The position numbers and the translations under genes were made by a program. Source: Helicobacter cetorum MIT 00-7128 (GTDB lineage: Bacteria; Campylobacterota; Campylobacteria; Campylobacterales; Helicobacteraceae). Taken from it: a DNA stretch of 64,000 bases. A model generated the notes under the pieces. The model saw only the letters and a list, made by a program, of their open reading frames with translations, had not been told where the DNA came from and searched no databases. The DNA lies in contig NC_017737.1 of the NCBI RefSeq assembly GCF_000259255.1, positions 806,001 to 870,000 on the forward strand, in the 5' to 3' direction. Below are positions 38,495 through 50,593 of the stretch, piece after piece. Each line of letters starts with the position of its first letter. Position 1 is the stretch's first letter.

Positions 38495-39740
38495 TGCATT
38501 AATGAGCGTTGTGGGCATGGCGGTGCTTTTAGGTATCGCTTGGGTTTTTTCTAATAATAAAAAAGCAATTAATTATCGCACGATTATCAGCGCATTTGTT
38601 TTGCAAGTAAGTTTGGGGGCGTTGATTTTATATGTGCCAATAGGTAGGGAAATACTTCAAAGTTTAGCCAATGGCATACAGCATGTGATAAATTATGGCT
38701 ATGAAGGGGTGCGCTTTTTATTTGGTAATTTAGCGCCAAATTCTCAAGGTGAGCAAGGGATAGGGGGCTTTGTCTTTGCGATTAATGTTTTAGCGGTGGT
38801 TATCTTTTTTTCTAGCTTGATTTCATTATTGTATTATCTAAAAATCATGCCCTTATTTATCAATCTCATTGGTGGGGCATTACAAAAATGCTTAGGCACT
38901 TCTAAAGCAGAAAGCATGAGTGCAGCAGCAAATATCTTTGTAGGACACACTGAGGCTCCTTTGGTAGTTAAACCCTATCTAAACAGCATGAGCAATTCAG
39001 AGATTTTTGCGATTATGAGTGCTGGAATGGCAAGTATTGCTGGGCCTGTGTTAGCTGGGTATGCGAGCATGGGCGTTCCTTTGACTTATCTATTAGCCGC
39101 CTCATTTATGTCAGCGCCTAGTGGGTTATTGTTTGCCAAAATGATTTATCCCCAAGATGAAAAAACCTCTAATGCGACAGATATTTCTATAGAAAAGCCC
39201 GTGAATGTTTTAGAGGCTATTTCTGATGGCGCTACTACAGGATTGAATTTAGCCTTACATATTGGGGCTATGCTTTTAGCCTTTGTAGCCATGTTGGCTC
39301 TAATTAATGGGATTTTAGGGGTTTTAGGGGGATTTTTAGGCATAGAGCATTTGTCTTTAGGATTGATTTTAGGCACACTTTTAAAACCCTTAGCCTTTGT
39401 TTTAGGGATTCCTTGGAAAGAAGCTGGGGTTGCTGGAGAGATTATAGGGATTAAAATCGCTTTGAATGAATTTATGGGCTATATGCAATTAGTGCCATAT
39501 TTAAGCGATAACGCTCCCTTAGTGTTGAGTGAAAAAACCAAAGCGATTATTACTTTTGCGTTGTGCGGATTTGCTAATCTAAGCTCAGTTGCTATGCTCA
39601 TTGGTGGGATTGGGAGCTTAGTGCCTAGTAAAAAAGAAATGATTGCCAAACTGGCTTTAAAAGCGGTGTTTGTAGGCACGCTTTCAAATTTTATGAGCGC
39701 AACAATCGCTGGATTATTCATAGGACTAAATGCGAATTAA
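38481..39740 (+). CDS. nupC: NupC-family nucleoside transporter
   Basis: A 419-residue inner-membrane concentrative nucleoside transporter, H+ or Na+ coupled. Family motifs are GQ-like NAVAVIFFSSLISLLYYL, AESMSAAANIFVGHTEAPL, KPYLNSMSNSEIFAIMSAGM and the late EFMGYMQL followed by FALCGFANLSSVAM. It is followed by deoB and deoD, a nucleoside uptake and salvage operon (HP1180-HP1178). Confidence 0.95.
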   Translation: MMFISALMSVVGMAVLLGIAWVFSNNKKAINYRTIISAFVLQVSLGALILYVPIGREILQSLANGIQHVINYGYEGVRFLFGNLAPNSQGEQGIGGFVFAINVLAVVIFFSSLISLLYYLKIMPLFINLIGGALQKCLGTSKAESMSAAANIFVGHTEAPLVVKPYLNSMSNSEIFAIMSAGMASIAGPVLAGYASMGVPLTYLLAASFMSAPSGLLFAKMIYPQDEKTSNATDISIEKPVNVLEAISDGATTGLNLALHIGAMLLAFVAMLALINGILGVLGGFLGIEHLSLGLILGTLLKPLAFVLGIPWKEAGVAGEIIGIKIALNEFMGYMQLVPYLSDNAPLVLSEKTKAIITFALCGFANLSSVAMLIGGIGSLVPSKKEMIAKLALKAVFVGTLSNFMSATIAGLFIGLNAN

Positions 39741-39772
39741 GCTAAAAGGCAAGTAGGTTAAAAGGAATAGAG

Positions 39773-41002
39773 ATGCAAAAAAGAGTGATTATTTTATTAC
39801 TAGATTCTTTTGGTATAGGAGCGAGCAAAGACGCTAAAGATTTTGGCGATTATGGGGCGAATACTTTAGGCAATATCGCTAAGGCTTGTTTTAATAACTT
39901 GGCTAATTCAAATGAGCGTAATGGGGCTTTGAAATTACCTAATTTAGAGAGTTTGGGTTTAGGATTAAGCGCTTTAAAAGCTACGAATGAATTACCCCTA
40001 GGCTTTAATCCTAGCCCTAATTTAAAAGGGGCTTATGCTTATGCACAAGAATTATCTAGTGCAAAAGATACGATTTCTGGGCATTGGGAGATGATGGGCG
40101 TGCCGGTTTTGTTTGAATGGGGGTATTTTGAAAACCAAACCAACTCATTCCCTAAAGAACTCTTAGATGAAATCAAAGAAAAAACTAAGATTAAAGGCTA
40201 TTTAGGGAATTGCCACGCATCAGGAACTGAAATCATTAAGAATTTAGGCGAAAAACATTTAGAAACTCTATACCCTATTTTTTATACTTCAGCGGATTCG
40301 GTGTTTCAAATCGCTGTGCATGAAGAAAAATTTGGGCTTGATAATTTATACGCCCTTTGTGAAGAAGTCTTTAAAATCTTAGAGCCTTTAAAAATCGCCA
40401 GAGTGATTGCACGACCCTTTTTAGGCAATCATAAGGACAACTTCAAACGTACCCCTAATCGTAAAGACTATGCTATAAAGCCCCATGCACCATTACTTTT
40501 TGAAAAATTTATTGAAGAAAAAAATGGCGAAGTCATTAGCATTGGAAAAATCGCTGATATTTATGCCCATGTAGGCATTACTCAAAAATTTAAAGCTAGT
40601 AGTTTAATGGAATTGTTTGATGTAACTTTAGAGCAGGTTAAAAACGCTCAAAATAACAGCTTGATTTTTACGAATTTTGTGCATTTTGATAGCGATTATG
40701 GGCATAGGCGTGATGTTAGTGGGTATGCAAACGCCCTAGAATGTTTTGATAAACGCTTAAATGAGATTTTAGAAAATCTAAGAGATGATGATTTATTGAT
40801 TCTTTGTGCTGACCATGGGTGCGACCCCACTTTCAAAGGCACAGACCACACACGAGAGTTCATTCCTATTTTAATGTATCACAAAGATTTAAAACCAGCC
40901 TTTTTGGGTAAGAGTGAGACTTTTGCAGATATTGGGCAAAGTATCGCCCACTTTTTAGGATTAAGCCCCTTAGATTATGGCAAAAACTTATTAAATTTTT
41001 AA
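39773..41002 (+). CDS. deoB: Phosphopentomutase
   Basis: A 409-residue metalloenzyme of the alkaline phosphatase superfamily that interconverts (deoxy)ribose 1- and 5-phosphate. Metal-site segments are [34 protein letters not shown] (with the phosphorylated Thr), [13 protein letters not shown] and [19 protein letters not shown]. It is 32 bases after nupC and 10 before deoD. Confidence 0.97.
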   Translation: MQKRVIILLLDSFGIGASKDAKDFGDYGANTLGNIAKACFNNLANSNERNGALKLPNLESLGLGLSALKATNELPLGFNPSPNLKGAYAYAQELSSAKDTISGHWEMMGVPVLFEWGYFENQTNSFPKELLDEIKEKTKIKGYLGNCHASGTEIIKNLGEKHLETLYPIFYTSADSVFQIAVHEEKFGLDNLYALCEEVFKILEPLKIARVIARPFLGNHKDNFKRTPNRKDYAIKPHAPLLFEKFIEEKNGEVISIGKIADIYAHVGITQKFKASSLMELFDVTLEQVKNAQNNSLIFTNFVHFDSDYGHRRDVSGYANALECFDKRLNEILENLRDDDLLILCADHGCDPTFKGTDHTREFIPILMYHKDLKPAFLGKSETFADIGQSIAHFLGLSPLDYGKNLLNF

Positions 41003-41012
41003 AGGAAACTAA

Positions 41013-45423
<4,411 letters not shown>

Positions 45424-45465
45424 ATCATTCCTAAAAAATTTTATTTTAAGAGATTTTTAAAAAAC

Positions 45466-45492
45466 TAAAAGCGTTTTTAACGCCTTTTATTT
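45466..45492 (+). terminator. Terminator after the R-M-S gene
   Basis: AAAAGCGTT/AACGCCTTTT hairpin followed by ATTTCTT, about 43 bases beyond the stop. Confidence 0.55.
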
Positions 45493-45495
45493 CTT

Positions 45496-45543
45496 AAGGG
45501 GGACAGGGTGGTATTTTGCGATAATACCCCCCTTATCCCCCTT
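45496..45543. other. Large G/C-rich inverted repeat
   Basis: AAGGGGGACAGGGTGGTATT pairs with AATACCCCCCTTATCCCCC and two T, around a short loop; only about three mismatches in ~20 bp. It is unusual in this AT-rich DNA. It sits between the R-M-S gene and the peptide array and could be a strong bidirectional terminator or a relic of another array unit. Confidence 0.6.
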
Positions 45544-45584
45544 AAAATCCCCCAAACCCCCTAATAACGCTTTAAGAAATTATC

Positions 45585-45602
45585 GCTTGACTTATGTCAA
45601 GC
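45585..45602 (+). other. Perfect 7-bp hairpin GCTTGAC/GTCAAGC
   Basis: Tetraloop TTAT, followed by TCTTTACTATTTTTTAT. It may be a second terminator on the plus strand. Confidence 0.45.
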
Positions 45603-45779
45603 TCTTTACTATTTTTTATAAAAAGCTATCGCTTTTTTAGTGAAATTTTTTAAATCTATACTTAAGACAAGGAACACTATTAAAGAACCATTAGGATTAG
45701 AATAAAGAAGTTTGAAAGTGGGTTTATGGCATAAGAAGCACCCCCTAAAAATAGGGGGCTAAACTCTATCGCTTGATTT

Positions 45780-45830
45780 TTAATTAATGTATAATAAGCG
45801 ATAAGAGCTTTTTCCATGATTTTTATTCAT
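45780..45830 (-). CDS. Truncated AapA-like peptide (16 residues)
   Basis: Reads MNKNHGKSSYRLLYIN and stops. The first 14 positions align with AapA ([13 protein letters not shown]), but the hydrophobic/cationic half is missing. The Shine-Dalgarno site AAGGAG, a leader hairpin (TACCCCCTA/TAGGGGGTA, 45859-45892), a -10-like TAAAAT (complement 45897-45902) and a terminator stem CCCCCTA...TAGGGGG (45741-45758) are retained. It is probably non-toxic, or a distinct short variant. Confidence 0.6.
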   Translation of the reverse strand: MNKNHGKSSYRLLYIN

Positions 45831-45900
45831 GGTCAGCTCCTTTATGCCATTTAAAATTTACCCCCTAATCCTTTCTTAAAAACTAGGGGGTAAGCCATTT
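45802..45900 (+). ncRNA. Antisense RNA opposite the truncated AapA-like peptide
   Basis: TATAAT at 45790-45795 lies inside the short ORF. The RNA would run over the start codon and leader and end at the C/G hairpin 45859-45892. Ends are estimates. Confidence 0.5.
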
Positions 45901-46116
45901 TATCTTAACTTCCTTTTAAAAAAGAAAGCATTTTTAAAAAACTACACTTAAAACTATCAAAAACAAAGAACGCTATTCATAAAATAACCATTAAGATTAG
46001 ATTAAAAAGCTTTTAAAAATTTTGTTTTAGCCCCCATAAGTTAAGGATAAATCTTTTAAGGAAAACCCCCTAAAGCCTAAAAGGCTTTAAAGGAAACTTT
46101 TGAAAAACTTTAAAAG

Positions 46117-46209
46117 TCATCTTTCTAAAGAAACAACAACTTTAAACCCCAAAAAACAAATTTCAAGGTATAATGTCTTCCAAGAGTTTTTGCCATTTCT
46201 TGCTTTCAT
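46117..46209 (-). CDS. aapA: AapA-type toxin peptide, copy A (30 residues)
   Basis: Starts [20 protein letters not shown] and ends [10 protein letters not shown]. The [11 protein letters not shown] core and the FLG-x-KVVV tail match the H. pylori AapA family of small membrane-acting toxins, and the length of 30 residues is the same. AAGGAGT precedes the ATG. A minus-strand TAAAAT (complement 46264-46269) starts a leader folding CCCCATAA/TTATGGGG (46235-46257). A perfect inverted repeat TAAAGCC/GGCTTTA (46071-46089) lies past the stop. AapA1 of H. pylori collapses membrane potential; the same role is inferred here. Confidence 0.88.
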   Translation of the reverse strand: MKARNGKNSWKTLYLEICFLGFKVVVSLER

Positions 46210-46268
46210 GGCATACTCCTTAATGGAAATTTATCCCCATAATTGCAACTTATGGGGGCGTTTATTTT
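46181..46268 (+). ncRNA. isoA: IsoA-type antisense RNA of copy A
   Basis: TATAAT at 46169-46174 inside aapA. A transcript of ~85 bases would cover the toxin start codon and leader and end at CCCCATAA/TTATGGGG followed by GCGTTTATTTT, an intrinsic terminator. H. pylori IsoA1 is about 80 bases with the same layout. Confidence 0.8.
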
Positions 46269-46485
46269 ACAATAATTTATCTTAAAACTATTCAAAGAAT
46301 AAACGGCTAAATAATGAGATTTTAAAAACCCTACACCCTACAAAACCAAAAATAGCACCTTGCCAAAAGAGAAAGAACATTATTCATAAAAGAACCATTA
46401 GAATTAGATTAAAAGATTTTTTATAGAATTTTTTTAAAAAATCGTGTAGCTAGAAAGGATAAAACCCTTTCTAGCTTTAAACCTT

Positions 46486-46548
46486 TTAATATAAAGGTTT
46501 AAGCAAAATAACACAGATTAGTGCTATAATAAACACGATTTTTAGCAT
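46486..46548 (-). CDS. 20-residue hydrophobic peptide, unit 5 (candidate type I toxin)
   Basis: Reads MLKIVFIIALICVILLKPLY. Same family as the four peptides at 4.5-5.5 kb: the same hydrophobic core with a single Cys, and the same Tyr end. AAGGAGAT precedes the ATG. The -10 TATAAT is at complement 46635-46640. The leader hairpin (46585-46613) is nearly identical to those in the first array. The terminator stem is GCTAGAAAGG/CCTTTCTAGC (46449-46475). Confidence 0.78.
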   Translation of the reverse strand: MLKIVFIIALICVILLKPLY

Positions 46549-46620
46549 GTTTATCTCCTTAAGTTTATCTTAGGGGGCTAACACGCCTAGAGAAGTTGCG
46601 ACCTTCTTTAGGCTTTTAAC
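46537..46620 (+). ncRNA. Antisense RNA of unit 5 (candidate antitoxin)
   Basis: Extended -10 TGcTATAAT at 46522-46530 inside the peptide ORF; the RNA would fold the 46585-46613 hairpin and end in GGCTTTTAACTT. Ends are estimates. Confidence 0.65.
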
Positions 46621-46842
46621 TTCCCTAGAACAAAATTATAACTTAATTTTTATTTTTTAAAAATCCACACTTAAAACTACCAAAAACAAAGAACGCTATT
46701 CACAAAAGAATCATTAAGATTAGATTAAAAAGATTTTAAAAAGTTTTGTTTTAACCCCCATAAGTTAAGGATAAATCTTTTTAAGGAAAACCCCTAAGCC
46801 CTTAAAAGCTTAGAGGAAACTCTGTGAAAAACTTAAAAAAAG

Positions 46843-46935
46843 TTATCTTTCTAAAGAAACAATAACTTTAAACCCCAAAAAAGAAATTTCAAGGTATAAT
46901 GCTTTCCAAGAGTTTTTGCCATGTTTTGTCGCCAT
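46843..46935 (-). CDS. aapA: AapA-type toxin peptide, copy B (30 residues)
   Basis: Starts [20 protein letters not shown] and ends [10 protein letters not shown], very close to H. pylori AapA1 as I know it ([15 protein letters not shown] start). AAAGGAGT precedes the ATG. The promoter TAAAAT is at complement 46989-46994, the leader hairpin CCCCATAA/TTATGGGG at 46961-46983, and the end stem CTAAGC/GCTTAG at 46794-46813. All parts look intact. Confidence 0.9.
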   Translation of the reverse strand: MATKHGKNSWKALYLEISFLGFKVIVSLER

Positions 46936-46993
46936 GACAAACTCCTTTTGAAAAATTTATCCCCATAATTACGACTTATGGGGGTCTTATTTT
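46907..46993 (+). ncRNA. isoA: IsoA-type antisense RNA of copy B
   Basis: TATAAT at 46895-46900 inside aapA; terminator hairpin 46961-46983 followed by GTCTTATTTT. Predicted length about 85 bases. Confidence 0.8.
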
Positions 46994-47146
46994 ACAACAA
47001 TCTTGCTTAAAACACTCCAAAGAGTAAATGATTAGATAATAAATATAAATTTTTTAATGAGAAAAAGGGCTTTTGATTAGTTAGGCTATTTAAGAAAGCG
47101 ATAAAAGAAAGAAAAACACGCCTTTAAAAGGCATGCTTTTCTAGGA

Positions 47147-47803
47147 TTAGTTGGTTTCAATTTGGATTTTGCCGTCTTTTAAAAATCCTACTTCCCCTTT
47201 AGTGTTCTTTTCTATTTCAATTTCTTTGTGGGAGTTTTTTGTAGAGGTTTCCATTTTATGGTCTTTTTTAATAGGGTGTATTTTCCCACTTGTTAGATAG
47301 CCCTCCATGCGCATTTCCTTGCGCTTTAAAGCACCCTCATAACGGCGCTTTTCTCTATCAGTTTTTGGCTCATATTTTGGCATTGCAGAGGGCTTGCCAT
47401 TTTCTACAGCCACCATAGTGAAATAGCATGAATTAGTGTGCGTTACAACATGGGTTTTAAAATCTTCGCTTAACACTTTAATCCCCACTTCACAAGAAGT
47501 ATTACCCACATAATTAATACTAGCAAGGAAAGTCAATAAATTGCCCACAGGAATAGGGTGCTTAAAGGTTACACCATCAACACTCAAAGTTACCGTGCCT
47601 TTGCCACAATAGCGAGTAGAGCACACATAAGCAACCTTATCTAATAAATTAAGCAATTCCCCCCCATGCATAACATTGCTAAAGTTTGCCATAGTAGGCA
47701 CTACAAGATAGCTCATCATAAGCTTTGTAGGGTCAGCAGTATCAATTAAACATTGGAAGTGATTATCTTGCGTAGCTTGATTAGTTTCTAAAGAATGAGG
47801 CAT
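47147..47803 (-). CDS. Acyl-CoA thioesterase, hotdog fold
   Basis: A 218-residue cytosolic hydrolase of the YciA/BACH type: VPTMANFSNVMHGGELLNLL with the catalytic region, DKVAYVCSTRYCGKGTVTLS, and VGNTSCEVGIKVLSED. The core ends near residue 150; the rest is a charged tail (KTDREKRRYEGALKRKEMRM, then Lys/Glu-rich) not needed for the fold. It is the HP0891-type gene beside the fecDE-vacA cluster. Confidence 0.9.
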   Translation of the reverse strand: MPHSLETNQATQDNHFQCLIDTADPTKLMMSYLVVPTMANFSNVMHGGELLNLLDKVAYVCSTRYCGKGTVTLSVDGVTFKHPIPVGNLLTFLASINYVGNTSCEVGIKVLSEDFKTHVVTHTNSCYFTMVAVENGKPSAMPKYEPKTDREKRRYEGALKRKEMRMEGYLTSGKIHPIKKDHKMETSTKNSHKEIEIEKNTKGEVGFLKDGKIQIETN

Positions 47804-47945
47804 AAAAGCTCCTTAAATAGTTTTAAAATTTTAAGAATGCTCTTTAAGTTAGGCATTCTAAAAACTATATATTAGTAAAAGTTTAGTAACATTTAGGTGA
47901 ATTAACTGAGTAATTAAAAAATATTTAAATTTTGGATAGAACAAT

Positions 47946-48794
47946 ATGAATCAAGAAAATAGCAACATTGAAAAAAAGGTTGCAGTTATTACAGGGGCTA
48001 GTTCTGGGATTGGACTAGAATGCGCCATTTTATTATTAGAAAAGGGGTATAAGGTTTATGCTCTAGCTAGGCATGCGAGTCTTTGCCCTTCTTTAAAGCA
48101 TGCAATGTGTGAGGCAATAGATATAGATGTGAGCGATTCTAGCGCCTTACAAGAAGTGCTTTCTAAAATCAAATCTCAAGAAATTCATTGCGATGTTTTA
48201 ATCAATTCTGCGGGCTATGGACTATTTGGGAGCTTAGAGGATACTCCCATGAATGAGATTAAGCGACAATTTGATGTAAACTTTTTTGCTCTTTGTGAGG
48301 TAACACACACGCTTTTACCCTTATTAAAAAACAAGCCTTATTCTAAGATTATCAATCTATCTTCTGTAGCAGGGCGCACGCACATGCTCTTTTTGGGTTA
48401 TTATAATGCAAGCAAGCATGCTTTAGAGGCTTATAGCGATGTGTTACGCAAAGAGCTTATGCCTTTTAAGGTTCAAGTATGTTTGATTGAGCCATGGGCT
48501 GTGAGAAGTAATTGGGATTATGTTGCTTTTGATGACAAGAAATTTGAAGAAACAAGCAGTGTTTATGCTAAAGAATTAAATATGGCTAGAGAATTTTATT
48601 CTAGCCTATATAAACATGCGCTCTCTACTCAAAAAGTCGCTCAAAAAATCATGTCTTTAATTGCCCAAAAAGAACCTAAACCTCGCTCTTTGCTTGGAAT
48701 TAGGGCAAAATTCTTGCTGATATTAGAGCAGTTCTTACCTAGCAAATGGCATGATTATTTGTTTAGAAAAGTGGTGCTAAAGGAGGGGGCATGA
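47946..48794 (+). CDS. Short-chain dehydrogenase/reductase
   Basis: A 282-residue classical SDR with the NAD(P)-binding [10 protein letters not shown] near residue 17, NSAGYG, catalytic Ser in INLSSVAGR and YNASK (Tyr/Lys). The substrate is unknown. Its last four bases overlap the fecD start (ATGA), so it is co-translated with the iron ABC genes. Confidence 0.92.
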   Translation: MNQENSNIEKKVAVITGASSGIGLECAILLLEKGYKVYALARHASLCPSLKHAMCEAIDIDVSDSSALQEVLSKIKSQEIHCDVLINSAGYGLFGSLEDTPMNEIKRQFDVNFFALCEVTHTLLPLLKNKPYSKIINLSSVAGRTHMLFLGYYNASKHALEAYSDVLRKELMPFKVQVCLIEPWAVRSNWDYVAFDDKKFEETSSVYAKELNMAREFYSSLYKHALSTQKVAQKIMSLIAQKEPKPRSLLGIRAKFLLILEQFLPSKWHDYLFRKVVLKEGA

Positions 48795-49780
48795 CCAGCA
48801 CGCTTAGTGCCTTTCAAGTAGGGATAGCGTGCGTGGTTTTAAGTATTTTGGTATTGTTTTTTGGAGGCGAACAACTAAGTTTTAATGAATGGTTGGAAGT
48901 TTTTCAAAATATCAAAAACCACTTTTTGCACAATGAAGAACTAAGCTCTTTGAGTATTATTATTTTAGAAATTCGCTTACCACGAGTGCTTTTAGCGCTT
49001 TTAGTAGGGGCTAGTTTATCTGGGAGTGGGGTTGTTATGCAAACCATTTTTAGAAACCCATTAGTTGACCCTTTTTTACTAGGTATTTCTAGTGGGGCAA
49101 TGCTAGGGGTGGCATTAGCGATTGCTATTTTTGAATCTAACATCGCTATTTTGGCGTTTTTAGGAGCAATTCTAGCAAGTTTAGCGGTTTTAGCTCTTAA
49201 TAGAATTTTAGGTAATTCAGCGCTTTCTTTGGTGCTATCTGGAGTGGTATTAAGCGCTTTTTTAAGCGCCTTAGCAGGGGCGGTGAAATTCTTTGTAATC
49301 CCTCAAAAAGCCCAAGCGATTGTAGTATGGCTTTTAGGGAGCTTGTCTTTAAGCAGTTATAAGGATTGCTTGATTGCCTTTATAGGATTAGCATTAGGCT
49401 TTATTCCCCTTTTTCTATTAAGATGGCGCATTAATTTATTGAGTTTGAGCGATACGCAAAGTTTAAGCCTAGGGATAAATCCTATAGCCTTACGCACTTT
49501 ATGTTTAGTGTGTGTGAGCGTGGCAAGTGCGCTTGCAGTAAGTGTCTCTGGCACGATTGGCTGGATTGGCTTAGTAGTCCCGCATGTTGCACGGCTATTT
49601 TTTGGAGCGAATTTACAAAAATTGCTTTTAGGCTCTTTATTTATGGGGGCATTTTTCTTGCTTTTAGCTGATGTGGTGGCTAAGATGATTACGCCCTATG
49701 ATTTGCCCGTAGGTATTGCTACAAGTGTTTTAGGCGCACCCTTTTTCTTATGGCTTTTGTTTAAAACAAGAGGTCTTTAA
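48791..49780 (+). CDS. fecD: Iron(III) ABC transporter permease, FecCD family
   Basis: A 329-residue inner-membrane permease with about ten spans: [21 protein letters not shown], the [15 protein letters not shown] segment, and [19 protein letters not shown], the loop contacting the ATPase. It imports iron-siderophore or cobalamin-like substrates with FecE. No binding-protein gene is nearby; in H. pylori the CeuE proteins are elsewhere. It overlaps the SDR gene and fecE. Confidence 0.95.
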   Translation: MTSTLSAFQVGIACVVLSILVLFFGGEQLSFNEWLEVFQNIKNHFLHNEELSSLSIIILEIRLPRVLLALLVGASLSGSGVVMQTIFRNPLVDPFLLGISSGAMLGVALAIAIFESNIAILAFLGAILASLAVLALNRILGNSALSLVLSGVVLSAFLSALAGAVKFFVIPQKAQAIVVWLLGSLSLSSYKDCLIAFIGLALGFIPLFLLRWRINLLSLSDTQSLSLGINPIALRTLCLVCVSVASALAVSVSGTIGWIGLVVPHVARLFFGANLQKLLLGSLFMGAFFLLLADVVAKMITPYDLPVGIATSVLGAPFFLWLLFKTRGL

Positions 49781-50547
49781 TGGTCTTAGAAGTTAAAAAC
49801 CTTTCATTTAGATATTCTAAAAAGTTAGTGTTAGATGAGGTTAGTTTCAATGTGCCAAAAAACAGCATTACAAGCATACTAGCCCCTAATGGCTCGGGTA
49901 AAACCACGCTTTTAAAATGTCTTTTAGGGCTTTTAAAACCATTAGAAAAAACCGAAATTAAAGCTTGTAATAAAGATATTTTGCCCCTAAAGCCCTATGA
50001 AAAGGCAAAACTCATTGCTTATATCCCTCAAGAGGAGCATTATGCTTTTAACTTTAGCGTGCTAGATTTTGTCTTAATGGGAAAGGCAACGCATTTAAGC
50101 TTGTTTGCCACACCAAAAGCTAAACATATTAAAGAGGCAACACAAATTTTAGAGCGCTTGAATTTAGCGCACCTAAAAACACAAGGCATTAATGATTTAT
50201 CCGGTGGTCAAAGGCAAATGGTGCTTTTAGCAAGAAGTTTATTGCAAAGAACGCCATTATTGTTATTAGATGAGCCAACAAGCGCATTAGATTTAAAAAA
50301 TCAAGCCCTTTTTTTTAATGCGATTAAAGATGAGATGAAAAAGCGAGAATTAAGCGTATTAGTCAATATCCATGACCCTAATTTAGTGGCTAGATATTCC
50401 ACCCATGTAGTTATGATAAAAAATCAAAAGCTTTTTTTACAAAATAAGACTAAAGAGGCGATGACTTCAAGTAATTTAAGCACGCTTTATGACACCCCCT
50501 TAGAGGCGATTTGGCATAATGATAAGCTTGTGGTGTGTGCGTTGTAA
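49780..50547 (+). CDS. fecE: Iron(III) ABC transporter ATPase
   Basis: A 255-residue ATPase: Walker A APNGSGKTTLLK, Q-loop YIPQEEHYAFNF, signature LSGGQRQM, Walker B LLLLDEPTSALDLKNQ, and the H-loop VNIHDPN. It shares one base with fecD (TAATG). Confidence 0.96.
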   Translation: MVLEVKNLSFRYSKKLVLDEVSFNVPKNSITSILAPNGSGKTTLLKCLLGLLKPLEKTEIKACNKDILPLKPYEKAKLIAYIPQEEHYAFNFSVLDFVLMGKATHLSLFATPKAKHIKEATQILERLNLAHLKTQGINDLSGGQRQMVLLARSLLQRTPLLLLDEPTSALDLKNQALFFNAIKDEMKKRELSVLVNIHDPNLVARYSTHVVMIKNQKLFLQNKTKEAMTSSNLSTLYDTPLEAIWHNDKLVVCAL

Positions 50548-50569
50548 TTTTAAATTATGCTAATTAAAT

Positions 50570-50588
50570 CCCATGCAAAAAGCATGGG
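50570..50588. terminator. Bidirectional terminator between fecE and vacA
   Basis: Perfect 7-bp stem CCCATGC/GCATGGG with an AAAAA loop; T-rich on both sides, between convergent genes. Confidence 0.8.
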
Positions 50589-50593
50589 TGTTT

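Larger units (their letters stand above)
45680..46990. repeat. Second peptide/antisense array with mixed families
   Basis: Contains one truncated AapA-like unit, one AapA/IsoA unit, one 20-residue hydrophobic peptide unit and another AapA/IsoA unit, all with the peptide on the minus strand. The two AapA units share a diverged direct repeat of ~300 bp (about 45951-46260 and 46675-46985). A motif close to AAAGAACCATTAGGATTAG recurs before each unit. Confidence 0.88.

Noticed and set aside
46100..46285. 61-residue plus-strand frame
   Set aside because: Runs antisense through aapA copy A and its leader; explained by the toxin/antisense module.
45424..47146. Insertion sequence or integron-like element
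   Set aside because: No transposase, integrase, terminal inverted repeats or target duplication seen; repeats are explained by peptide/antisense modules.
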